NCBI GenBank assembly: GCA_900549005.1
Contig: URMT01000013.1
Location: 1 to 27,416 of the forward strand
Direction of reading: 5' to 3'
DNA from: an uncultured Eubacteriales bacterium
Lineage (GTDB): Bacteria; Bacillota; Clostridia; Christensenellales; Borkfalkiaceae
DNA: 27,416 bases
Below are positions 1-6,020 of the stretch, piece by piece. A program made the position numbers and the translations under genes. Each line of letters opens with the position of its first letter. Within the stretch, counting starts at the first letter, position 1. The notes below the pieces were generated by a model. It was not told the DNA's origin, did not search any database, and saw nothing but the letters and a program-made list of their open reading frames with translations.

Positions 1-118
1 TCGCACCATTCGGTAAGTTCGCACCATTCGGTAAGTTCGCACCATTCGGTAAGTTCGCACCATTCGGTAAGTTTGCACCATTCGGTAAGTTCGCACCTTT
101 CAATAAGTTCACACGCGG
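1..118. repeat. 18-bp tandem repeat array, cut by the window edge
   Basis: The unit TCGCACCATTCGGTAAGT occurs head to tail at 1-18, 19-36, 37-54, 55-72 and 73-90 (the fifth copy has one change). It is followed by a degraded sixth copy at 91-108 and a fragment. Four copies are identical, so expansion looks recent. The period is a multiple of three and two plus-strand frames are open across it: one would read repeats of SHHSVS to a stop at 145-147, the other repeats of APFGKF to a stop at 186-188. The minus strand would read repeats of MVRTYR. It could be the tail of a gene lying to the left or a non-coding minisatellite; the window cannot decide. Confidence 0.95.
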
Positions 119-184
119 AAAAACGCAGAAAATTCCGCAGTTTATAAAAATACTTTACAGGTTTTTTTCAGGAGGAATATTATT

Positions 185-1120
185 TTGAAATTTGACATTT
201 TTGTGGATTCATCGGCAAATCTTACGGAAGAGATGATTGCGGAAAGCGACATCAAGGTTATACCCTACATCTGTATGTGCAACGGGAAGGAAATAATATG
301 CTATAAAAACGGCGTTTCGTTTGCACAGGCGGCAGAGGAATTTTACACGGCAATGTCAGAGGGCGCCGAAGTTTCTACCTCCCTTATAACGCAGGAGAGG
401 ATAGAGAACGAATTTGAGCCTTCGTTGAAGGCGGGGCGCGACGTGCTTATGATAACGATATCTTCGCAGGTGAGCGGCACAAACCACCAGGCCCGCCTTG
501 CGGCAGAGGCGCTGGAAAAGAAATACCCCGAAAGAAAAATTTATATTGCCGATTCTGTAAATTCGGGCTTCGGCGAGGGACTGCTTGCCGTGCAGGCGGC
601 AAAACTGCGCGGAATGGGCGAAGATGCCGAAACGTGCTTCAAATGGCTGGAAAACAACAAATTCAGGCTCAACTCTTACTTTACGGTCGCAGACCTCAAA
701 TATCTTAAAAAGGGCGGAAGAATTTCGGGCGCGGTTGCAATTGCGGGAACTATTCTTAACATAAAGCCCATTTTAAAGGCCGACGGAAACGCGCGCATTT
801 CTATGTGCGGAAAGGTGCGCGGAAGAAGAAAATCGGTTGCCGAGCTTGCAGACTACTATAAAAATTATGCAGTATTCCCCGAGGCGCAGACCGTTGCAAT
901 AAGCCACTGCAACTGCAAGGACGACGCCGAGGCGCTTGCCGAGATGGTGAAAGAGATGGGCGCGCGCGACGTTACAATCGAATACTTCGATATTGTGAGC
1001 GGAGCGCACGTAGGCCCCGGCTCGCTGGGAATATTCTTTATGGGAAAAGACAGAAGGGGCGAACACGCCGCCGCCGAAAAGAGAGCGGCAGGCAAAACCG
1101 TGCGCGCGGAGAGCAGGTAA
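185..1120 (+). CDS. DegV family fatty-acid-binding protein
   Basis: This 311-residue protein starts with the DegV signature FDIFVDSSANLTEEMI and carries SQVSGTNHQARLAAE in the middle. Near the C-terminus it has the GAHVGPGSLGIFFMGK motif, which in this family contacts the lipid carboxylate. DegV proteins (FakB in staphylococci) bind a single fatty acid and, where characterised, present it to the FakA kinase for incorporation into phospholipid; they are cytosolic. No fakA homologue is in the window. The start is TTG at 185, chosen because AGGAGG lies about nine bases upstream and no ATG is nearby. The last 25 or so residues form a charged tail (Lys, Arg, Glu, Ala) beyond the usual ~280-residue length. 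The family call is firm; the specific lipid is unknown. Confidence 0.93.
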   Translation: MKFDIFVDSSANLTEEMIAESDIKVIPYICMCNGKEIICYKNGVSFAQAAEEFYTAMSEGAEVSTSLITQERIENEFEPSLKAGRDVLMITISSQVSGTNHQARLAAEALEKKYPERKIYIADSVNSGFGEGLLAVQAAKLRGMGEDAETCFKWLENNKFRLNSYFTVADLKYLKKGGRISGAVAIAGTILNIKPILKADGNARISMCGKVRGRRKSVAELADYYKNYAVFPEAQTVAISHCNCKDDAEALAEMVKEMGARDVTIEYFDIVSGAHVGPGSLGIFFMGKDRRGEHAAAEKRAAGKTVRAESR

Positions 1121-1471
1121 GCAAACATCATCCCCTCCTCCCGCATAAAAAGCGGAAAATGTGCCGCAGCGGCAACAAAAAATACCGCAAACTTTTGCGG
1201 CATTTAAGCAAATTACGACCACACAACTCCTAAATAAAAAAACTTGGGCTGCCGCCGCGCAAAATTTGCGCGGCGGCAGTTCATTGCGGCATATTGCCGC
1301 ATCAATCGGTATTTTACTCAATTCACAAAGCCGTGTGCAAGTGGCTTGAAACTGCAAGCTCTCTGCCGTATACCGCAAAAGGCGGACGCCCTGCCTGCTT
1401 TCAGGCTGCCTTGCGGACAGCCTACTCGGAAACGCCCTGACGACCTGTTAGGTCTGTTTTTTCGACCTGTT
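1121..1471. other. Intergenic stretch with several hairpins
   Basis: No convincing gene is seen between the convergent DegV and DeoC-like genes. The stretch holds several inverted repeats: CCGCAAA/TTTGCGG near 1185-1202, a 14-base-arm GC-rich hairpin at 1250-1278, and TGCGGCA/TGCCGCA at 1285-1301. It also holds short direct repeats near 1441-1500. Short open frames here lack Shine-Dalgarno sites and are probably spurious. Confidence 0.6.
1250..1278 (-). terminator. Hairpin, possible terminator of the DeoC-like gene
   Basis: TGCCGCCGCGCAAA at 1250-1263 pairs with its exact complement at 1265-1278. Read on the minus strand, the stem is followed after about six bases by a run of seven T, as expected for an intrinsic terminator of the minus-strand DeoC-like gene. 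The distance from stem to T run is longer than ideal. Confidence 0.5.
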
Positions 1472-1500
1472 TTAAGCGACCTGTTTTACGGCGACCTGTT
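1441..1500. repeat. CGACCTGTT micro-repeats across the DeoC-like stop codon
   Basis: CGACCTGTT begins at 1441, 1463, 1477 and 1492, with a decayed copy near 1452. Spacing is 14-22 bases. The last two copies encode, on the minus strand, the repeated KQVA at the C-terminus of the DeoC-like protein. The stop codon (1472-1474) lies inside the array, so the tail of the protein appears to have grown by short duplications. Confidence 0.75.
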
Positions 1501-2272
1501 TTCCGGCAGCCTCCTTTTCGGCGGCGGCTAAAACGGCCTGGGCAACGGGGACTGCCGCCGCGCTTCCTATTATGCCTGCACCAAGTTCAAGCAGGGTTGC
1601 CATACGCCCGGGGGTATCGGCTCCGTCGGCCTTGATGAGAGCCCTGTCTTTTACCGCCGCCTTTATCAGCTTCAAATCCTCCTCGTCGGCGCCGCTGCCG
1701 AAAGCATCGCCCGCAGTGCGCAAGCACGCTATTCCGCACTCGACCGCAAGCGAGCACAGTTTTGTGAGCTCTTGCGAAGTGAGAAGGGGCGCTTCGAGAT
1801 TTATGCGGAGAGTCGCCCTCTTCGCCGCAGATTTAAGTTTTTTAAACTCGCGTTTAACGTATCCCCAACTGCCCTCTTTTACCGCCGAAAGGGGCGCGGC
1901 CACCTCCACCGCGTCTGCACCGTCGCGGATTGCGCGTTTGACCTGGCGCACCTTTATATCGGTGGTGTCGCTGCCGCCCCACGCAGAGATTGCCGCGGCG
2001 ACCGACATTGCGGAAGCCGTACCTAAAAAATCTGAACACGGCTTTACGAGGTAAGGCGTGACGCATACTCCGCCCAGCCCCGCCTTTTCGCCGTCTTTAA
2101 GAAGTCTGCGAAGCGTTGCCCTGTCTGCCGAAGGCGCTGTGAACGACAGCTCTATTCTGCTGATTATCGCGCGCGCTTCCGCAACGCGCTTCTGCCGTTT
2201 GAACTCATCAAATTCCTGCCGCTCCTGCGGAGAAATTACAGTATTTTCGTTTATCTGCGATTGAACTTCCAT
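1472..2272 (-). CDS. DeoC-like aldolase homologue with altered catalytic residues
   Basis: The 266-residue protein has a ~40-residue charged N-terminal extension and then a deoxyribose-phosphate aldolase-like TIM barrel. GGVCVTPYLVKPC matches the strand-2 region, DGADAVEVAAPLSAVKEG the strand-4 region, LRINLEAPLLTSQEL the strand-5 region, CLRTAGDAFGSGADEEDL the strand-6 loop and LIKADGADTP the strand-7 loop. True DeoC cleaves deoxyribose 5-phosphate through a Schiff-base lysine in an IKTSTG motif. Here that lysine is Arg185, and the proton-relay aspartate of strand 4 is Glu123; only the second lysine, Lys214, is kept. I infer either a changed activity or a non-catalytic relative. Start ATG at 2272 with AAGG seven bases upstream. 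The C-terminus ends in a duplicated KQVA. Confidence 0.8.
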   Translation of the reverse strand: MEVQSQINENTVISPQERQEFDEFKRQKRVAEARAIISRIELSFTAPSADRATLRRLLKDGEKAGLGGVCVTPYLVKPCSDFLGTASAMSVAAAISAWGGSDTTDIKVRQVKRAIRDGADAVEVAAPLSAVKEGSWGYVKREFKKLKSAAKRATLRINLEAPLLTSQELTKLCSLAVECGIACLRTAGDAFGSGADEEDLKLIKAAVKDRALIKADGADTPGRMATLLELGAGIIGSAAAVPVAQAVLAAAEKEAAGKQVAVKQVA

Positions 2273-2345
2273 ATTTTACCTTTTAAACCATTATGCTCCA
2301 ACAAAAGGCAAAATATACGCCTTGCCCGTGAGGTAAAATACAGCT

Positions 2346-2588
2346 ATGGAAGCGATAGGAATACTGTACCTTGCGATACTGTTTATAGCCTGTTTTGTGT
2401 TTGTGGCGATGGTAAAACTTGCGTTGCTGGGATTGAGGAGCATAAAAAACAAACCCGAGAGCAAGCCCGAGGAACCCAAAAAAGAAGAGCCGCCCCAACC
2501 TGTATATTATATTGTGGAAAAGAAGCGGTCGAAAAGCAGGGCAAACTACGGCGCGCCGCGCGAGATTAAATTCAAAGAGGACAAGTAG
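2346..2588 (+). CDS. Small single-span membrane protein, function unknown
   Basis: This 80-residue protein has one hydrophobic segment at about residues 3-29 (IGILYLAILFIACFVFVAMV and on). A Lys/Glu/Pro-rich linker follows (about 35-50), then a basic tail ending in EIKFKEDK. The shape suggests an N-terminal anchor with a cytosolic charged tail. I do not recognise a family. The start is ATG at 2346. A TAAAAT box at 2334-2339 lies six bases before it and AGGT at 2331-2334 is a poor ribosome site, so the message may begin at or near the ATG. It is divergent from the DeoC-like gene and followed 80 bases later by the GNAT gene. Confidence 0.7.
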   Translation: MEAIGILYLAILFIACFVFVAMVKLALLGLRSIKNKPESKPEEPKKEEPPQPVYYIVEKKRSKSRANYGAPREIKFKEDK

Positions 2589-2633
2589 GCAAACGGACTG
2601 CCGCCGTTGCCGCAGGCAATCAGGCTAACCCGC

Positions 2634-2662
2634 TTGATTTTGCGGGAAGTTTGTGATATTAT
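2634..2662 (+). promoter_or_regulatory. Promoter of the GNAT gene, giving a leaderless message
   Basis: TTGATT at 2634-2639 and TATTAT at 2657-2662 are 17 bases apart. A start point about seven bases after the -10 box falls on the ATG at 2669, and no Shine-Dalgarno sequence precedes that ATG. Confidence 0.7.
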
Positions 2663-2668
2663 GCCGCT

Positions 2669-3160
2669 ATGGACGAGATAAACATAAGATTTGCAACCGA
2701 GCACGATTGGGCGGCAATTGCCGAAGCCGAAGCAATGTGCTTTCCCGAAAGCGAGCGGGCTGAGAGCGCGACGATAAAAGAGCGGCTTGCGAAGTTTGCC
2801 GACTGCTTTTTGCTGTTGTTCTGCGGCGGCAGGCTTGCCGCATACATAGACGGCGCGGCCTCAGACAGGCGCGACCTGACGGACGATATGTTCGCCTCTG
2901 CCGACTGCCACGACGAAAACGGCAGGTGGCAATTTGTTTACGGGCTGGGAGTTGTGCCCGACTTTCGCGGGAAGAACTTTGCCGGAACACTTGTGCGCGC
3001 GTTCTGCGACCTTGCAAAAAGACGGAAAAAGCTGGGAGTTGTGCTTACGTGCAAGCCGAAGTTAGTGCCGTTCTACTCAAAATTCGGATTCAAAGACGAG
3101 GGCGTATGCCCCTCCTCGCACGGCGGCGCCGTGTGGCACCAGATGAGAATGACGTTTTAA
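2669..3160 (+). CDS. GNAT family N-acetyltransferase
   Basis: The 163-residue protein has the GNAT layout: an N-terminal IRFATEHDWAAIAEAEAMCF typical of the first strand and helix, then acetyl-CoA motif A GLGVVPDFRGKNFAGTLV (about residues 92-109). Motif B follows, with a tyrosine in KLVPFYSKFGFKDEG (about 137-150). It should move the acetyl group of acetyl-CoA to a primary amine; the ending around the SSHGGAVWHQM stretch resembles the arylalkylamine acetyltransferase branch. The usual RxxGxA signature has Asn in place of the glycine (RGKNFA). The substrate cannot be told. Start ATG at 2669 is set by the promoter immediately upstream. It converges on rsfS across a shared hairpin. Confidence 0.88.
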   Translation: MDEINIRFATEHDWAAIAEAEAMCFPESERAESATIKERLAKFADCFLLLFCGGRLAAYIDGAASDRRDLTDDMFASADCHDENGRWQFVYGLGVVPDFRGKNFAGTLVRAFCDLAKRRKKLGVVLTCKPKLVPFYSKFGFKDEGVCPSSHGGAVWHQMRMTF

Positions 3161-3223
3161 GCGGTGCCCGACCTTTTTAGCAATTGAAAAAAATATGTAC
3201 AATTCAATACGCATAAAAAATTT

Positions 3224-3253
3224 AAGGCCGCGGGCGATTTTCGCCCGCGGCCT
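3224..3253. terminator. Bidirectional terminator between the GNAT gene and rsfS
   Basis: AAGGCCGCGGGCGA at 3224-3237 pairs with its complement at 3240-3253 around a two-base loop. On the minus strand the stem is followed by AAATTTTTT, fitting rsfS termination; on the plus strand it closes the GNAT transcript with a poorer T tail. Confidence 0.75.
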
Positions 3254-3281
3254 TGATATTAAAGATACAAATTTTTTAGTT

Positions 3282-3632
3282 TCAGTCGGTATACTTGTTC
3301 AGGTTGGAGCCGTTTTTCCACAGCCTTTCAAGGTTGTAAAAGTCGCGCATTTCGTCGTTGAAGATATGAACGATTACGTCGGTGTAGTCAATAACGTTCC
3401 ACCTGCCCTCTCTGCCGCCGTCTTTGCGCGAGGGAATCTCGCCGAAGTCCTTTTCCATCTTTTCTTCAAGATTGTCGCAGAGTGCCCTTACCGCCGTAGA
3501 CGACCTTGCCCCCGCGATTACAAAATAATCGCAAAGGCTTGACTTTTCTGAAACGTCGATATAAACGATATTTTCGGCCTTTTTGCTTGACAGAATTTTG
3601 CAGACAGCAAGTACTTTTTCTTTACTTGTCAT
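3282..3632 (-). CDS. rsfS: Ribosomal silencing factor RsfS
   Basis: This is a 116-residue RsfS/YbeB/Iojap protein. It binds L14 on the 50S subunit and blocks joining with 30S when nutrients are scarce. Family features are VYIDVSEKSSLCDYFVIAGA at about residues 23-42, then SRKDGGREGRWNVIDYTDVIVHIF at 68-91 and a C-terminal RDFYNLERLW. Length is normal. Start ATG at 3632 with AAGGAAA about ten bases before it. The gene lies 41 bases after the nadD-yqeK fusion, the usual Firmicute order (yqeJ-yqeK-yqeL in Bacillus), so the two are probably co-transcribed. Confidence 0.95.
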   Translation of the reverse strand: MTSKEKVLAVCKILSSKKAENIVYIDVSEKSSLCDYFVIAGARSSTAVRALCDNLEEKMEKDFGEIPSRKDGGREGRWNVIDYTDVIVHIFNDEMRDFYNLERLWKNGSNLNKYTD

Positions 3633-3673
3633 TCAGTAATTTCCTTTTGATTGAATTATTTTATTTGCAAAAA

Positions 3674-4822
3674 TTATTGATTTTGCAAAGTTTTATTTGT
3701 TTTGTTGAGGTCGCGGAAGTATTCATAGGCCTGCTGCGTGAGCGGGTAAATTTCTTTGCCCCCGGCCTTTAAATGTTCCAACTCTTCTTTCAGCGCCTGC
3801 TCGGCGCACACGTTTATGTCCTGCTTGAAGAGTTCGCGAAGCCTTTCAACTCCGTCGTAATCCCTGCCCTCTTCGAGCATATCGGAAAAGCAAATCAGCT
3901 TTTCGAGGTCAGACATCCCCGCCCTGCCGCTGGTGTGGTAGCGTATTGCATTTAAAATATCGGGGTCGGTGACGCCGAACGCGTGTTCTGCAAGATATGC
4001 GCCGCTGTATTGGTGCATTACGTTTTCGGGAACGCCCTCGGGCGGGACGAAGCCCTTTAAAAGTTTATCTGATAGTTTCAAATTCTTTGCGGCGTCGTGC
4101 AGGGCTGCGGCGGTAAGCGCCGTCTTTTCGGCTATTCTGAACCTGCGGCAGTTTTCCGCCGCCATAAAGGCTACGCGCAGGGTGTGCGCGGCGCGGCTTT
4201 TTGACATCAGCTTCTGCGCCTTTGCAAGCCCGGGGATTGAATAGAGGTTGTTCGACTTTATGTATTTTGCCACCGCCGCGGGAACGCAGTCGGATACGTC
4301 GTAACCGAGCGCCACCGAAGCGCGTACGCGCGTGGAAGATACCTTCGCGCCGGTGTAGCCGATTATAATGGCCTGTTCGCCGAAAGTTTCTTCAAACCGC
4401 TTTTCTGCCCCGGCTATATCTTCGCTGCCTTCGCGGGCGCATACGGCAATGCGCACGCACTTCAAAATACGTTCGGGATAAACCCAATCTGAAAAGCAGG
4501 CGAACATATCGGCGCCCATCAGAAAGTAAATTTCGTCGTCGGGGTACATATGGCGTAGATATTCGCAGGTGATATACGAATAACTTGCGCCGCCCTTATT
4601 TATTTCGAAGTCAGAAACTTCGCCCAGCCCCGAAAAGGCAAGGCGGCACATTTCTGCGCGCGCCGAAGGGGGCGCCGTAATCTGGCCCGTTTTATGCGGC
4701 GAAACAGCCGTGGGCATTATTATAACTTTTTCGGCGCCGATTTGAGCGGTCGCCGCTTTGAGCATTGCTACGTGTTCGTTGTGGACGGGGTTGAACGCAC
4801 CCCCGAAAAGTATTATCTTCAT
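3674..4822 (-). CDS. nadD: Fusion: nicotinate-nucleotide adenylyltransferase (NadD) + YqeK HD-domain hydrolase
   Basis: This 382-residue protein joins two enzymes that are separate neighbours in Bacillus. Residues 1-195 are NadD, which makes deamido-NAD from nicotinate mononucleotide and ATP. The nucleotide motif is GGAFNPVHNEH (the usual HxGH has Glu for Gly) and the second motif is VSSTRVRAS (161-169). Residues about 200-375 are YqeK, a metal-dependent HD phosphohydrolase that splits diadenosine tetraphosphate symmetrically. Its ligands are visible as His213, His242-Asp243, His270/His280, His296 (IRYHTSG) and Asp314. ATG at 4822 is preferred because NadD begins MKIILFGGAF there; the open frame extends upstream to a TTG with no family match. 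No clear Shine-Dalgarno site. Two direct repeats of GTAAAATAATGT sit just upstream. Confidence 0.93.
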   Translation of the reverse strand: MKIILFGGAFNPVHNEHVAMLKAATAQIGAEKVIIMPTAVSPHKTGQITAPPSARAEMCRLAFSGLGEVSDFEINKGGASYSYITCEYLRHMYPDDEIYFLMGADMFACFSDWVYPERILKCVRIAVCAREGSEDIAGAEKRFEETFGEQAIIIGYTGAKVSSTRVRASVALGYDVSDCVPAAVAKYIKSNNLYSIPGLAKAQKLMSKSRAAHTLRVAFMAAENCRRFRIAEKTALTAAALHDAAKNLKLSDKLLKGFVPPEGVPENVMHQYSGAYLAEHAFGVTDPDILNAIRYHTSGRAGMSDLEKLICFSDMLEEGRDYDGVERLRELFKQDINVCAEQALKEELEHLKAGGKEIYPLTQQAYEYFRDLNKTNKTLQNQ

Positions 4823-4827
4823 AGTAG

Positions 4828-4853
4828 GTAAAATAATGTGAGTAAAATAATGT
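4828..4853. repeat. Two 12-bp direct repeats in a divergent promoter region
   Basis: GTAAAATAATGT occurs at 4828-4839 and again at 4842-4853, a 14-base period. The site lies in the 64-base gap between nadD-yqeK (minus) and the membrane-protein gene at 4887 (plus). It could be an operator for one or both genes; it could also be AT-rich promoter DNA duplicated by chance. Confidence 0.6.
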
Positions 4854-4886
4854 TTAAAAGATAATTTTTGCGGCAAAAACTGTGGT

Positions 4887-5630
4887 ATGAAAAGATTTGT
4901 GCCTTTAATTGCAGACGCCGTTCTTGCCGCAGTATGTGCGTTTTTGCTGTTTTTTACGTTGGTAAGATTCTATCTTTCAACCGCAGCGGGACTTGCCGCG
5001 GGAATTATCGGAGGGCTTGCCGCAGGTGCGGGCGCGTTTGCTTACATAGCCGCAAAGCAAAGCAGGTCTGCGAGCCTTTCGGCAGGCAAAAGAGAGGCCG
5101 AAAAACTTGCCATACACCTTGCCTGTATTCCGCAAAGCGAGGCCGAAAAGCTGTTTATGCGCTGCCTTGACGAGCCTGAACAGAAGGACGGCCGCATTGA
5201 ATGCGAGGTCGAAGCCTACTTTACAAAATTCTGTATGGAGCCCTGCAACCGCGACGATTTGCTGCCCGCCGCAAGGTTTAAAACAGATAAAAAAAAGCAC
5301 TTTGTATGCAACGCCGCAACGGCCGCGTGCGCAGAATTCGCCGCAGACTGCGGTGTGGAAATAATCTGTGCGGACGGCGTATACGAACGTTTGAAGGCGC
5401 GCGGTGCACTGCCCGAAAAGTATACGGGCGAGGTTAAAAAAGTTAAATTTTTTGCGCGGATAAAGTCGCGCTTTACAAAAAAGCTGTGCCTGCCCTCGTT
5501 CGCGTCGGGTGCGGCGCTGCTGTTTTTCAGCTACTTCACTTACTACCCGATATATTATATCGTGGCAGGAAGTCTGCTGCTTTTGCTGTGCCTTGCCGCC
5601 GCCGTATTCGGCAGAAAGAAAGGTGCTTAA
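4887..5630 (+). CDS. Membrane protein of unknown function, four predicted spans
   Basis: This 247-residue protein has two hydrophobic segments at the N-terminus (about residues 8-28 and 33-56). A hydrophilic domain of ~140 residues follows, with several cysteines (in MRCLDE, KFCMEPCNRDD, HFVCNAAT and EIICADG). Two more hydrophobic segments lie at about 202-217 and 220-241, before a basic end RKKGA. The even number of spans would put the central domain and both ends on the same side, probably the cytosol. I do not recognise a family. It points against the surrounding minus-strand ribosome and NAD genes, splitting yhbY from nadD, which are usually adjacent. Start ATG at 4887 has no clear Shine-Dalgarno site. 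Confidence 0.75.
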   Translation: MKRFVPLIADAVLAAVCAFLLFFTLVRFYLSTAAGLAAGIIGGLAAGAGAFAYIAAKQSRSASLSAGKREAEKLAIHLACIPQSEAEKLFMRCLDEPEQKDGRIECEVEAYFTKFCMEPCNRDDLLPAARFKTDKKKHFVCNAATAACAEFAADCGVEIICADGVYERLKARGALPEKYTGEVKKVKFFARIKSRFTKKLCLPSFASGAALLFFSYFTYYPIYYIVAGSLLLLLCLAAAVFGRKKGA

Positions 5631-5699
5631 AACGTATTGATTGAGGCATATGTGCGGGGCAATGGTTGTTTTTGCAATAAAAAACAAAATATATTGCCG

Positions 5700-5996
5700 T
5701 CAGTTCAATTGGATATGCTCTATGCCCTTTTTATTTGACCTGCGGTATAAAACCGCCTTTCTTCCTATCACAATCACGCACTCGGCGCCCAGCCTTTCGG
5801 CGAGCTGTTCGCCTATCTCGCGGGGAACGCCGTCGGCGTTTTCGAGTATGTTTATTTTTATAAGCTCGCGCGCTTCAAGGCAGTCGGAAAAACTTTTGAG
5901 CATATTTTCGCCTATGCCCTCTTTGCCCACCTGCCCCACAGGCGAAAGGTTTGCCGCGAGCGATTTTAATTTACTTCTCTGTTTTGACGTAAGCAT
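5700..5996 (-). CDS. yhbY: YhbY-type CRM-domain RNA-binding protein
   Basis: The 98-residue protein is a single CRM domain: LTSKQRSKLKSLA at the start, the GxxG RNA-binding loop in GQVGKEGI (about 21-28), LIKINILENAD (45-55), and VIVIGRKAVLYRRSNKK near the end. YhbY associates with pre-50S ribosomal particles and helps assembly. Start ATG at 5996 with AAGG seven bases upstream, 24 bases after the obgE stop, so it is the last gene of the hydrolase-rho-obgE-yhbY operon. Confidence 0.93.
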   Translation of the reverse strand: MLTSKQRSKLKSLAANLSPVGQVGKEGIGENMLKSFSDCLEARELIKINILENADGVPREIGEQLAERLGAECVIVIGRKAVLYRRSNKKGIEHIQLN

Positions 5997-6020
5997 TTTT
6001 ATACCTTAATTTAAAAATCT

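Noticed and set aside
1..118. CRISPR array
   Set aside because: The repeats are head to tail with no spacers and no cas genes are present.
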